Made by a program: the position numbers and the translations under genes | In this document: piece after piece, positions 11,304 to 21,101 of the stretch | Position numbering within the stretch: position 1 is the first letter of the stretch | Layout of the letters: each line of letters starts with the position of its first letter | The notes under the pieces: model-generated | What the model saw: only the letters and a program-made list of their open reading frames with translations | Told to the model about the DNA's origin: nothing | The model's database searches: none | Source of the DNA: Tricholoma matsutake | Lineage: Eukaryota > Basidiomycota > Agaricomycetes > Agaricales > Tricholomataceae | Reading direction: 5' to 3' | Assembly (NCBI GenBank): GCA_026075535.2 | Contig: AP026542.1 | Coordinates: forward strand, 2,976,001 to 3,040,000 | Length of the DNA: 64,000 nt

Positions 11304-12449
11304 TCACATAAGGTTATGTAAGGGTGCAGCAATTTTAGAAAAATTGTGCACAAAGTGACGATAATAATTTGCGAGTCCCAAGAAGGCTTGAACCTCCTTG
11401 ACATGGGTGGGTGCAGGCCAATCTGTGATCGCCTGTACCTTGATCAGATCCATTTTGATCCCATCAGGGCCGATCAATAATCCTAGGAACTCAATCTTGC
11501 TTGCTCCAAACACACACTTCTCTGGTTTCAAAAATAGATCATTCTCTGCTAACCTCCATAGCACCTCCTGCACTATTGCCTCATGATTTTCTTCATCCTC
11601 CATGAATATCAGAATGTCATCAATAAATATTATTACCACACCTTTGTCTATTACGTCCTTGAAAATGATGTTCATCATATTTTGAAAGGTCAGGGGACTA
11701 TTAGTCATCCCAAAAAACATGACAAGCGGCTCGAAGGATCCTCGATGCGTGGCAAATGCAGCCTTCCACTCATCTCCTGTCTTTATTTGTACATTGTTGT
11801 ATCCCCATCGTAAATCCAATTTTGTAAAGACTTTGGCTTTTCCCACCTTGTCAATTAGTTCTGAGATCCACAGCAGGGGGTATGCATTCTTCACTGTCCA
11901 CTCATTCAGATACCTATAATCTGTACACATCCTCTTCCTTTGGTCTTTCTTTGGCACAAAGAATATTGGTGATATCTGCGGTGATTTTGAAGGTTGTATG
12001 TATCCTTTGTGCAATTGCTCCTTCAGGAATGCATCCACTTCTTCTTGTTCCATTGGAGATAATGGATATACCTTTGACTTCTTCGGCACAAACCCTGGCT
12101 TCATCTCGATCGCATGATCCCATGGCTTCCACACCGGCATTCACTCAGACTCCTTCTTCTGGAACACTGACAGATATTCATGATACACTTTTGGCACCCA
12201 TTCCTCCACTGGCTTCTCCACCTTCACAATATTCTTGTCCCATGACTGTCCTCCACAAATTGCTCTAAAGGTTTGCTTCTGCTCTTCTTTCTCGATCATG
12301 ACCAGAACTTCCTCATTTGGCATTTCCTCATCCTCCACTTCCTCCATCATAACAGAATACTTTCTCAGATGTTCTTTCTCTTTCTTTTTCCTTTTTTCCT
12401 TCTTCATCTTCCTCCCATACACATTACATTCCTTAGGACAACGAGTCAT
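11304..12449 (-). pseudogene. Gypsy-1 reverse transcriptase
   Basis: 11304-12140 encodes fingers and palm: KPWDHAIEM, PIFFVPKKD, MCTDYRYLN, FTKLDLRWGYNN, VMFFGMTNSP and the catalytic FIDDILIF, then FLGLANYYRHF. The preceding segment 12141-12449 is the linker from protease, with a Lys/Glu-rich run and ending FQKKESE. A TGA between SE and MPVWKPW replaces Arg. The catalytic Asp pair is intact, so this domain is damaged mainly by stops. Confidence 0.88.
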
Positions 12450-12467
12450 TTGTACTTTCCCAGTTTA

Positions 12468-13016
12468 TCAATCAATTTCAGGATTATGCTTCTGTAACCA
12501 TGGACATCCTATTATTAGATTGGTTTTCCCAAGATCGCACACTTCAAATACTGCTCGCTCCTGATGCTCCTGATATTTTAGTACCATAGTCACCTCCTCC
12601 TTGATAGTTCCTCCACAATTGACTGTTCCGTCAATATTGTACACCATTATAGGCTGTGCCAGCTTGCGTGTGTTAATACTGTTTCCAGTAATTAAGGACC
12701 AATTAATAAATAATCCTGTAGTACCACTATCAAGCAATGCTTCCACATCAATCACTGCATGCGTGTCCACTGTCTTCAGTCCCACAGTCAAGGTGATTTT
12801 GGGTTCTATTTGCGCAGAGCAAATAAAGAATTTAGGGGTTTTCGGAAATGACACGTGACAATTTTCTTTGTCATGTGATTGACAACAGTTGTACTCCTTT
12901 TCATCACGTGATTCAGAATGGTTGTACTCCTCAATTTCCTTTTCTGATTTGCTCTGGGTTTCCTCGGATACTAATACATTGTAACAATTCTGGGTCACCA
13001 ATGGGGAAACCTTCAC
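12468..13016 (-). pseudogene. Gypsy-1 aspartic protease
   Basis: The retropepsin signature ALLDSGTTGLFI and the hydrophobic flap region (LIIGCPWLQKHNPEID) are present. Its end shows TGA TAA directly after PEID, where related elements read W-R-T-G; that double change can be explained by G-to-A and C-to-T transitions. It lies between the gag zinc knuckle and reverse transcriptase, as usual for Ty3/Gypsy. Confidence 0.82.
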
Positions 13017-13099
13017 TGGGACTCTTCCACAAAATTCTTCTGCCTGCCTTCCTCCGGCTTCACTTCCTTGATTGTAGCTTCCCTAATCTTTCTTTTCTG

Positions 13100-14110
13100 C
13101 TTACAATTCCTAGAAATGTGTCCTAACTGCCCACAGTTAAAACATTTAAGTGGGGCTCATCTTCCTGCTTGATCAACCTCCATTGCCTCTGCTGGTGCTG
13201 CTGACTCCATAACTATAGGTGTCACTGCCATGGCTGGTGGCTGTGCCCTCAGAGCTTGTGCCTGAGGCACCTTTCCTTTCTTGGACTTTCCTCCTGATGA
13301 CTTTCCAAATTTACTACTTCCGTACATCAATTTTGACTCTGCCTGTTCCTGCCGATATTGCCGGTCAAGGCACATTGCCCAATTATACCACTCATCCAAC
13401 TTCTCTGGCATAGAAGGTAGTCAGTGGATAGACTTGAATAAAGAGGGATTTAATCCTGCTTTCAAAAACTCTACCAACATGGCTTCACCCATGTCCATTT
13501 GTGAAGCTTCTGCTTTGAACTGCAAAATAAATTCATCCGCCGTTAGGGAACCTTGGCGCATGGTTTTTAATTTAGCATTGGCTGTTGCCTTTGGATTAGG
13601 GTCTCCAAACTGTGCCTCCAATCTCTCCAGAAATTCCTTGAAGGTTGCAAATGGTTTATTTCCTGTGGCAATTTGATGAATAGCCTCATTTCTCCAGAAC
13701 TGTGCTTTCCCCCCCTGAATGTATGAGAGAGCAAACATAATCCTAGACTCGGCTGTATGAAACTCTGGCTTCCTCCCATGGATGTACAATACTATAGAGC
13801 TGATGAAGGATTTTGTATTCTCCATGGTACTGTCAAAGATTTGTGGGGGTGTGTACTTAGGCAAGCACGCTTTTCCATTTCCGGATTTCTCTGCCATCTC
13901 ATCCTCCTGCGACATCCACTCCACCATCTCCTCCATCTCATCATCTCTTTCTCCTGTCATCTCTGGCTGTACTTCCGCTTGTCTGGGCTGTGATGCTGCC
14001 AACACTGACACTAATTGCAATATTTGCACTGTAAGCGCATCAATTTTCACCTCTAGTGCTGGTGTGGGAACAGGATTAGGGCTGGGATTAGAAGTTGAAG
14101 GTTCAGACAT
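13100..14110 (-). pseudogene. Gypsy-1 gag with CCHC zinc knuckle
   Basis: Starts at an ATG at 14110 (MSEPSTSNPSPNP). The capsid-like region has FISSIVLYIHGRK, AQFWRNEAI and FLERLEAQFGDPN, typical of the retrotransposon gag family. The frame is cut by TGA after KSIH (13418), continues 13157-13411, and after another TGA reaches KCFNCGQLGHISRNC (about 13103-13148), a complete C-x2-C-x4-H-x4-C knuckle for RNA binding. Confidence 0.85.
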
Positions 14111-14589
14111 AATTCTAAAATCTGTGATGAATCACTTCTTCGACAAATTCAAGATTGGTTCTTTGGGACCTCTCCAAACGTTTATGGGTCACATGATGGT
14201 TTGTCAATGGTTTGTCAATTGTTTGTCAGGCGCCTATTTTGATACTTCAGATCAATAACCCTTCCAACAGTGCCTGATCTCAGAGATAACACTGAATTTG
14301 GCTTTTAACTAAAATAGTCATCCGAATAGAGTGATGTGAATTGTAACTAAACCAGATCCAATTGGTTGTCTGGTTGCAGCTGTCCTAATGATGAGTGCTG
14401 CCTCTCAATCACTGGCAGTCGCAATGTAAGGCAAGGCCTGGCATTGGCTTATGAAAGAAAAGGTAGATTACATATATACAAGTACTTCTGGCTCATGCCA
14501 AAAGGATGAGTAATCGGATGTGGTGCGGTGAAACAATGATGTATGCACAAGTAAGAGAAGGCACACTGATATGGGTAGTTGTGTTCTTC

Positions 14590-14989
14590 TGTTAGGGCGA
14601 CACCCACTATCTGCTAGCTAAGACCATGCAGGTTCTCTCTACAAGAAGGGGGCAGGATCTGCACTTGTGATGGGGGAATTGATGATTTTGATGCGAGGGG
14701 TTATTAATAGGTGAGTTTGTTGAGATAGGCCTTTCACACCAAAAACATAAGTGGAATACCTAAGAGAACATAACTAGGGTCCCCTAGGCATATATTTAGG
14801 GTTTATATACTATGTTACATATATTGTACATTGTTGTTACCGATGCACTCGTACATGCATGTACATTTTGATGCGTGCGAAATAAAATTCTCATGCTATC
14901 AAAGTGTAGCATCATTTGGCGTCATGTAGCGTAATTTGACATAATAAAATAAAAATGAAATTTTATTAGGTAATGGGGTGGTTTCCTTA
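14590..14989 (-). repeat. Gypsy-1 5' LTR
   Basis: Begins TGTTAGGGCGAC and matches 8749-9150. Its outer end is altered (CCTTA instead of CCTAACA) because a MITE inserted at the terminal TA. The retrotransposon promoter should lie here. The segment between the LTR and gag (14111-14589) has no obvious coding sequence. Confidence 0.88.
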
Positions 14990-15359
14990 GTGTTGCCACT
15001 GGCTCAGCCGAGGTTTTTTAATAAAAGGGCTATAACATGCCAGATAAATTTCCTAAATTCACCAGGTTATCTGAGCACATGGATGGGCCCATAAGCCGAG
15101 GGGCTGTCTGCCAACATTAGTTGAACCAATCAATTGTCCCTGAGTTATTTAATAAACAAAATGCAGCTTGAAGGCTCGGCTTGAAATCAAAGCCAAGTAA
15201 ATAAGTCAGGAACAGGGGATCCAATTAGATAATGTTGGCAGAAGACCCCTCGGCTTATGGGCCCATCCATATGCTCAAATATCCTAGTGAATTTAGAAAA
15301 GTTATCTGGTATGCTATAGCCATTTTATTGAAAAACCTCGGCTGAGCCAGTGGCAACAC
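14990..15359. mobile_element. 370-bp fold-back MITE
   Basis: A perfect 29-bp terminal inverted repeat (starting GTGTTGCCACTGGCTCAGCC) at both ends, continued by a longer imperfect inverted repeat, so each arm is about 115 bp. Flanked by TA at 14988-14989 and 15360-15361. No coding capacity. It separates the Gypsy-1 5' LTR from its CTAGG target duplication, so it arrived after Gypsy-1. Confidence 0.88.
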
Positions 15360-15414
15360 TACCTAGGACTGTCCTCAGACTGTCTGAGTGTCCGAGTGAT
15401 GGGGGGGGGGAGTG

Positions 15415-15888
15415 TAAAGACCTCGATAGCCTCGGGGTGGGATTTTCATTGTCAGGTGAAAAGGATTGATCATATGTATCATTGGAAGGGAGGTTATCGA
15501 AATCAAGGAAGGGGATGCTGTCAAGGATTGGAGGATTTTCAACAACAGGACTTGAAGATCCATCAATTGTACTGGTAGCTTCACCACTGTTGGACCAGTC
15601 AGACATTAATTCATGTGAAAGTGGTCTTAAGGCATAGTTGTGGGCCATTAGAAAGTTTTTATTGTAAAGCAGCATGTCGAGAGCATGTGGGACACAAGAT
15701 ACAATGAGCAAAACTATGATAATATGTGCTAAGTTCCAGGGTCCTAGTGCAAGATGCATGGGTACGGTTATTTGGCTGGTTATAACCCAGACTGTCAGCA
15801 CTTTCCCAATTTGGGCCCCTTGTGCTGACAGTCTGGTTCTGAGACTACCAGATTCTCCAATCCCGAAATGTCCTCGAAAATAGAACAC
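15415..15888 (-). pseudogene. DUF6589-family gene, N-terminal part (split gene)
   Basis: Minus-strand frame reading HELMSDWSNSGEA, NPPILDSIPFLDFD and ending NPTPRLSRSL exactly where the TA-1 inverted repeat starts. Together with 3402-5130 it appears to be one gene cut by TA-1, because both pieces are on the same strand, in the right order, and their homology stops at the two TA sites. Removing the insert with one TA does not restore a continuous frame; a frameshift or an intron lies near the junction. The linkage of the two halves is an inference from position. Confidence 0.5.
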
Positions 15889-16153
15889 ACCGAAATCAAG
15901 GGGGTTCCAGGATTAGAATCCCGGACCGGGGGTTGGTTAGTTAGTCCAGCCAAAGGTTGCAAAAAAAAAAAGTTGAACATTCATTTAATATACCATAAAA
16001 AGTCCTCTACAGCCATTGTGACATATCCATAGCTAAAATACATGGCCAGAGGCCTCAATCTAGATAAGATCAAGAATCATATCTTGATCTTGATTGGGTC
16101 TCAACAAGATCTCAATTTCATGAAAAAAAGAAATTCAGCTCTAAATAGACACA

Positions 16154-16802
16154 ATGGAGCCTGTAGAAGAGGTAAGCGCGTCAGGCATTACATTAAGGAA
16201 GGTGATTCAAGCTAACGTGTCCAAAAGCCACCCAAAATTGACCAGGAAGGATATGCAACTTGTCCAGATTGTGGAATGCAAGTGAACTGTGGGACGGTTG
16301 GGATTTCAAACCTTATGAAAAGGCATCGTGGAACGAAGAAATGCCTGGAGCTCAAAGCGAGATGGGACAAGAAGGGAAAGGGCATGGTTTATGTAGTTAA
16401 ATGTTTGCAACGACCTAAATCCCATTGAAGGACAATAATTCAAGCGCCAGGGTGGCTTCTCGGGACGTCCCATCCTCGTCTGGGCTTGCAGTGACTAGTC
16501 TCGTGGCACAACCAACTGAAAACACATGAAACGAGACATCAGGAAGACCTAAATGTAAGATTTTTGTTGTGCTGAATCAGTGCCTTTGTGGAGAGACAGC
16601 AAATCCGGCCTCAGGCATGGTGCTGGAGTGTAAACAGACCGGCTGTGAGACACAATGGGCAAGTACTTGATTTAATTTTTGGCAAATGATACATTTATTT
16701 GTATTCTAGTATCATCTAGCTTGTGTAGAACTCGACCAGGTGCCCAGAAAATGGGTTTGCGACGCTTGTGCATCGTCTCGGGGAAAGGTGGCACGGCGAT
16801 GA
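16154..16802 (+). CDS. Zinc-finger / PHD-finger protein, multi-exon
   Basis: Exon 1 (ATG 16154-16171) joins exon 2 at 16246 over an intron 16172-16245 (GTAAGC..GCTAACG..CCAG), both phase 0. Exon 2 has CPDCGMQVNCG..KRHRGTKKC, a C2HC-like finger. Downstream, a PHD finger can be read: CLCGE, ECKQTGC and W at 16656, then YHLACVEL and KWVCDAC from 16710, ending at TGA 16800-16802. The PHD intron 16659-16709 starts GCAAGT and ends CTAG, giving W-Y in frame. The link between exon 2 (which reaches a stop at 16426) and the PHD exon is unresolved; an exon with VASRDVPSSSG near 16473 may belong. Such zinc-finger/PHD proteins are multicopy in agaricomycetes. It may be a relic. Confidence 0.5.
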
Positions 16803-16905
16803 TGTCATATTTCCTTATTAGGATATGGTGCCTGATTACGTAGTTAGTCCCCCTTGAACGAAATCGCCGATACCATTTCGGCAAACGCCGCGAAGAGACT
16901 CGGAA

Positions 16906-18231
16906 ATGAGCTTGCTGCACTCAGGTGTTAGGGCTTTGACTCGATTACACCTCACATCCCTTACAGTTCCTAGGACATTATTTACAGAAGCAACGCTCAA
17001 TCCCCTGCCAGCTAGCTTTCTTCGCGGGGGCACATCCAAAGGTATTTTTCTCAATCGGTCCCTTCTTCCTCATGACCACACACAATGGGACCGCATCTTC
17101 CTCGGAATCATGGGTTCTCCTGACCCAGAACACGGGAGGCAGCTCAATGGCATGGGGGGAGGTATCTCCAGTCTCTCCAAGATTGTCGTCGTAGGTTCCT
17201 CTGCAGTCAACGGCATTGATGTCGAATACACATTTGTCCAAGTTGGGATTAGAGACAGCGTCCTCGACTATTCTGGGAACTGTGGCAATTTGTCGAGTAT
17301 GGTAGGCATATTTGCCGTTGACGAAGGTATTTGTACAATTCCTCCTCCTGCTGCAGGCCAGCCTGAGGGTACGCGTACACACGCAACCATCCGTTCATTT
17401 AATACCAACACACAAAAAGTCGTTGACACCACATTCCCCATCTCTCCCACTTATCCTCCTACTCCTGTTCTTGATCTACCAGAAACCACCATTTCAGGTG
17501 TCCCTGGAAATGCGTCTGCCATCATGCTTGACTTTATCAACTCCGCTGGTGCACGCACAGGCCGGCTCTTGCCTACGGGCTCGCCCATCGACACACTCCG
17601 AGTCCCCATTCCTGCCTCCTCCCCCATTCGTCCCGTGAATATGGAGGTGGGGCACACAGCAAGTATCCAAGTTAGCTGCATCGACGCGTCTAACCCGACC
17701 GTCTTTGTTTCTCGCCAATGGTTCAACGACCATTTGCCAGAATTACTCATCCCATTGGATGCGTATCTTGACGGGACTGGTACCCCGTCCCAAAGTGTAA
17801 GTGAGGTCCTAGAGTCTCTTCGGCAAGCCGGTGCGCGTCGGATGGGACTTGACCCAAATGCGCAGGCGCAGCCAAAGATCGCAATACTCAGTGCACCTTC
17901 TCCATCCGATTCTGTGAATGAGAACGTCGATATCGTGATCCGTGCGCTTTCGATGGGGGCCGTGCATAAAGCTGTGCCCATGACAGTTGGGCTCTGCCTG
18001 GGGGTTGCAGCCAAGATAGAGGGAACTATTCCATGGAATGTTGTCAACGAGGCGAGAAATGATAACAGTAGAAAGGGCAAGAAGGGAATTCTGAGAATAC
18101 TCCATCCAAGTGGAGTTGTGGACGTCGGTGCAGAATTCGAGGGTGAGGGTGATCGGGGAGTGCCAAAGGTAAAGAGTGCGACAGTTGTAAGGACGGGAAG
18201 GAGACTGATGAAAGGCATGGTTTGGTGGTGA
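16906..18231 (+). CDS. PrpF/DUF453-family isomerase-like protein
   Basis: Single-exon 441-aa protein, intact. The family (PrpF, 4-oxalomesaconate tautomerase and related enzymes) has a diaminopimelate-epimerase-like fold and isomerises unsaturated di/tricarboxylates such as aconitate-type compounds. Visible hallmarks: LPASFLRGGTSKGIFL at residues 33-48, GSPDPEHGRQLNGMGGG, and SGNCGNLSS with the family cysteine. The C-terminal half is complete, with GAVHKAVPMTVGLCLGVAA. The first about 30 residues are rich in Arg, Leu, Ser and Thr without acids until TEA, like a mitochondrial presequence (prediction only). The ATG at 16906 is chosen because the family domain begins about residue 33. This is the best-preserved gene of the window; its substrate here is unknown. 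Confidence 0.9.
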   Translation: MSLLHSGVRALTRLHLTSLTVPRTLFTEATLNPLPASFLRGGTSKGIFLNRSLLPHDHTQWDRIFLGIMGSPDPEHGRQLNGMGGGISSLSKIVVVGSSAVNGIDVEYTFVQVGIRDSVLDYSGNCGNLSSMVGIFAVDEGICTIPPPAAGQPEGTRTHATIRSFNTNTQKVVDTTFPISPTYPPTPVLDLPETTISGVPGNASAIMLDFINSAGARTGRLLPTGSPIDTLRVPIPASSPIRPVNMEVGHTASIQVSCIDASNPTVFVSRQWFNDHLPELLIPLDAYLDGTGTPSQSVSEVLESLRQAGARRMGLDPNAQAQPKIAILSAPSPSDSVNENVDIVIRALSMGAVHKAVPMTVGLCLGVAAKIEGTIPWNVVNEARNDNSRKGKKGILRILHPSGVVDVGAEFEGEGDRGVPKVKSATVVRTGRRLMKGMVWW

Positions 18232-19097
18232 GCTCAAGGTAAACCTGTACCAACGAAACCGAGCGTGACACTCCTTACATGAATTGATCCATGGCTATCG
18301 TTTTATAGAATCTTCTGGGCCTCTGATTGATGGGAACACCGCGGAACAAGTAAAAAGACATAATGAACGAAATCCTTTTGCAACCTCGAGGGCAGAGATG
18401 GCGGAGTGGCACCGTGATGTCCTTTACGCTAGCCTTGAACGGTCACTCCTGGATCAAAGAACCTTTCGTTCTTCCAGTATTCCTATTCCTAACAAGTGAA
18501 AATCTCAACTGCAATTTGGCTGCTGGGTCAATCAATTTTCTGTTGCTAGAAACGCTCACGAGATATTGAAGATGTGCTTGGGAAATTTTCTTCAGGATTC
18601 GATCTCACTGAATGGCAGCGTTGTTCGGTCTGGATGAGATCGAGTGCCGTCAGAGATCATAATCTCAGGGCTATGAAAAATAAATGCAAGTGCTGACCTG
18701 TGCTGACCACTCTCTACGTATAGCCTAGACTTGAAATATAGCGCTAATCATACGGACGGTCGGAGCCGAATACGATCGATCTTCTCACATGCAAAGAGTA
18801 GGGAGAACGGATATAAGCTCCAATGTCTTCATTGTAGTATGTGCATATCACTTTCGTCACGCCCCACGCGTCATCTATTGTCGCCTTATTAAGATCCGTA
18901 GGTAGGTCGTGCTACGATTTGAGGAATGGCCGCACGAGAAGGTGCAGTGAAACTGTACAGTATTCTGAATATCCTGCTTGATTGACGGGCACGTGTTTTG
19001 TGTAATAGTCCTCATGACTTCCTCATGCCTTCTATCATATGAGTATGATAAGTAAGTCGTATGTCAGGACAGCACTGCCTTTGGCTGTTTAGGTGGG
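18232..19097. other. Intergenic stretch without a recognisable gene
   Basis: Balanced base composition unlike the repeat-rich flanks. A short frame at 18284-18499 shows no family feature. It probably holds the 3' region of the PrpF gene and the promoter of the F-box-like gene. Confidence 0.5.
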
Positions 19098-19104
19098 TAT
19101 AAAG
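19098..19104 (+). promoter_or_regulatory. TATA box of F-box-like gene
   Basis: TATAAAG lies 131 bp upstream of the ATG at 19229. With a start site about 30 bp downstream the leader would include the predicted 5'-UTR intron at 19162-19216. Confidence 0.5.
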
Positions 19105-19161
19105 ATGCGGTCACCTATTTCAGGGGAGTAATCGCAACACTTTCGAGATTCACTGTTTGCG

Positions 19162-19216
19162 GTGAGTAGCCCCTGCCCATCCCCTCACAGCACGTTCAAG
19201 ACATTGCTACCTTCAG
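19162..19216 (+). other. Predicted 5'-UTR intron
   Basis: GTGAGT donor and CTTCAG acceptor, 55 bp, 12 bp before the ATG of the F-box-like gene. Size and sites fit basidiomycete introns. An alternative acceptor CACAG lies near 19190. Confidence 0.4.
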
Positions 19217-19228
19217 TATCCACTCACC

Positions 19229-20106
19229 ATGACTGACTCGGACTCGAATAATGTCATACCGAGGCTCGGGGAACCTCTTCCTGATGATGTGGTTGAACTC
19301 ATAGTTGACGAGTTGCAAGACGATAAAACGACCTTGATCGCCTGTTCTCTTGCCTCCTCGTGTTTCTCTGCTCCCTGCCGAAAGCATTTGTTCTCCAATA
19401 TACATCTTGATCAGGAACGGCACGAAAGGATTGAAGACCTTTTTTCAATATTCACCTCTATCCCTCGTATCAGCATCTATGTTCGATCATTGACTCTTGT
19501 CCTCCACCATAAACACGAACCGGATGGAACAACACTATCGAAATTGCTATCCACGCTTTCCCACTTACGGCGCCTATCGATCGGTCAAAAGTCTGCTGAA
19601 GACCGAGTTTCGTGGGTAGACCTCTCACCCAAACTGAGATCGGCGCTTCTGGGTCTTCTTTGGTCTGATCCTCTATTAGAAGCCAAAATCGCTTATTTTG
19701 ATAATTTCCCATTGTGGACGCTTTGTGGTCGAAGCAGTTTGACTGAACTGTGCCTGGTGGACGTTTTCCCGTCCAAAACCAGTAGTGATGACGATGCGCC
19801 GAAGAATATACGGATTAACACGCCGCCCATGGGAGTACATTCGTTGTCCATTGATTTATCACATAGTACATGCCAGTCGCACCATACACTCATTCTCGAA
19901 ATTCCACGGATCGCTTGTCTATCTTCGCTTTGCGTCCTTAGCGTCAACTTGTTCTGTACAACACAGGTTCGGGAGGAATGCCACAGGTGGTTGGACGAGT
20001 GTTCGAAAGGGTTACAGTATCATTTCCCCGTTGAATGTTGCAACATAAGTAAGTATCATCTTGATATGTTTGTATCTTTACGTTGATCATTGTCTTAGAC
20101 CTCTGA
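19229..20106 (+). CDS. F-box-like protein
   Basis: The N-terminus LPDDVVELIVDEL..ACSLASSCFSAPCR (residues 17-52) has the pattern of an F-box-like motif followed by RKHLFSNIHL, common in large agaricomycete families of ubiquitin-ligase substrate adaptors (SCF complex, via Skp1). The middle part has Leu-rich segments (LSTLSHLRRLSI, LTELCLVDVF) but no clear repeats. The unspliced frame would run to 20086. A well-formed intron, 20049-20098 (GTAAGT..CTTAG, 50 bp), splices to a three-codon terminal exon ending TGA at 20104-20106. About 275 aa either way. No damage seen; substrate unknown. Confidence 0.7.
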
Positions 20107-20885
20107 CAGCGATGTCATGAACAAACCCCGATTAATATCCTATTGAAAGTAACAACCCAAGAAGATGACAGAAGAACAAACTTCAAGAGCTGGGCATCCA
20201 ATGACTAGTTATTGAATAGCACCTAGCGTTTATGAGAAGCACGACGAACAATTTACCTCAGCTCGGCGCGGGTTCTATGAGAACTTGTTTCATATGTATG
20301 ATATGATATGATGTGGTGGTTGCTTGAGCCTTTATGACAACCTTGCATTCTCAAGAATCTATACACGTGAGATAAATGGATATACTTCTCACATTTTCGT
20401 AACTGACGATGGTCCCCTATACCTTCCGCGTGGCAAATTTACAATGGTGATTGTGGTGTAGACGCTCGTTGTCGTTTTGCCAAGCGTCTGGGATCAAACG
20501 ATGCAGTCCAAAGTTTGCGATGTCAGTGATTAGCGCCCATGTTTTGTGGTGCATACGGTATAGCCTGAGTGATTACTATTTTCCTAGACCGAATTCTCAT
20601 CTAGTATCAGAACATTGAGATGTGGATTTCTTGGCAATCTATCAGTTGTTTGGCGTTCGTCGACGTACTCTGGTATCGCCACAATCCTGATCAACAGTAG
20701 GAGATTATTATCAGAAGATGATTTCTGCAGCCTCTATTTATGGAACGTGCGAGAATATAAGTACAATGAACTTCAACATCATCGATCAACATACCACAGT
20801 CCTTCATTCAGGTTCCTACCTTCCTGACTGATTACTAGTAGCTCCATCATATCGTTCTTGAGCTGCTCTGAACACGGTTAAATTC
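20107..20885. other. Intergenic stretch
   Basis: Contains only a 70-aa frame (20615-20827) without family features. No repeats or RNA genes recognised. Composition resembles the host-gene island. Confidence 0.4.
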
Positions 20886-21101
20886 ATGTACCCAGCATCT
20901 AAGCTCCTCATTCTTCTCCTTCTCGTTGTCATAGGCACTGCCATACCCAACAAACTCTCTGGCACACATCGTCTTCCAGTAAGCATGCATCTGATAAAAT
21001 ACTTAGTCTGCCTTTCATGTCATCTGCAGTCTTATACTATTGCCGAGCTCCAGTATGAACCGTCTCGGGTCAACAGGCCCTGGGTTTACGAAGACTGAAT
21101 C
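20886..21101 (+). CDS. Small candidate secreted protein
   Basis: ATG at 20886 starts MYPASKLLILLLLVVIGTA, a textbook signal peptide (n-region with Lys, 12-residue hydrophobic core, small residues before a cleavage site around A-I-P). Within the frame a 51-bp intron 20979-21029 (GTAAGC..CTGCAG, phase 0, divisible by three) would remove 17 codons, leaving a protein of about 53 aa that ends in a hydrophilic tail (AELQYEPSRVNRPWVYED). If not spliced, 70 aa. No cysteine motif remains after splicing. No homology can be named. It could be a small secreted protein of the kind made by plant-associated fungi, or chance. Confidence 0.4.

Larger units (their letters stand above)
8749..15362 (-). mobile_element. 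Gypsy-1: chromodomain Ty3/Gypsy retrotransposon, decayed
   Basis: Two LTRs of about 400 bp flank gag, protease, reverse transcriptase, RNase H, integrase and a chromodomain, all on the minus strand in Ty3/Gypsy order. The target duplication is CTAGG (8744-8748 and 15363-15367); the right copy is separated from the LTR by a later MITE (14990-15359). At least nine in-frame stops are TGA where Arg is expected. The element inserted into the right arm of TA-1. It cannot encode a full polyprotein as it stands. Confidence 0.9.
5131..15414. mobile_element. TA-1: TA-flanked terminal-inverted-repeat element with nested insertions
   Basis: The left end reads CACTCCCCCCCCCC after a TA at 5129-5130; the right end reads GGGGGGGGGGAGTG before a TA at 15415-15416. 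The element lies inside a DUF6589-family gene, whose two halves flank it. Each arm holds degenerate 'GGACT/AGTCC' subterminal repeats, then a tRNA-like stretch pointing outward (7198-7270 on minus, 8496-8560 on plus). The central part (about 7355-8255) carries hairpins, GAGCAGTTGCTC modules and intron-like units. Without the nested hAT-1 (5366-7145) and Gypsy-1 plus MITE (8749-15362) it would be about 1.9 kb. No transposase is seen. The TA duplication suggests a Tc1/mariner-type mechanism, but the superfamily is inferred only from that. Confidence 0.7.

Noticed and set aside
15900..15950. Additional tRNA-like promoter (GGGATTCTAATCC on minus)
   Set aside because: Only a weak B-box resemblance and no A-box at a suitable distance.
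17451..18218. 255-aa minus-strand frame opposite the PrpF gene
   Set aside because: Shadow of the plus-strand coding frame; the PrpF motifs are clear and no family is visible on the antisense.
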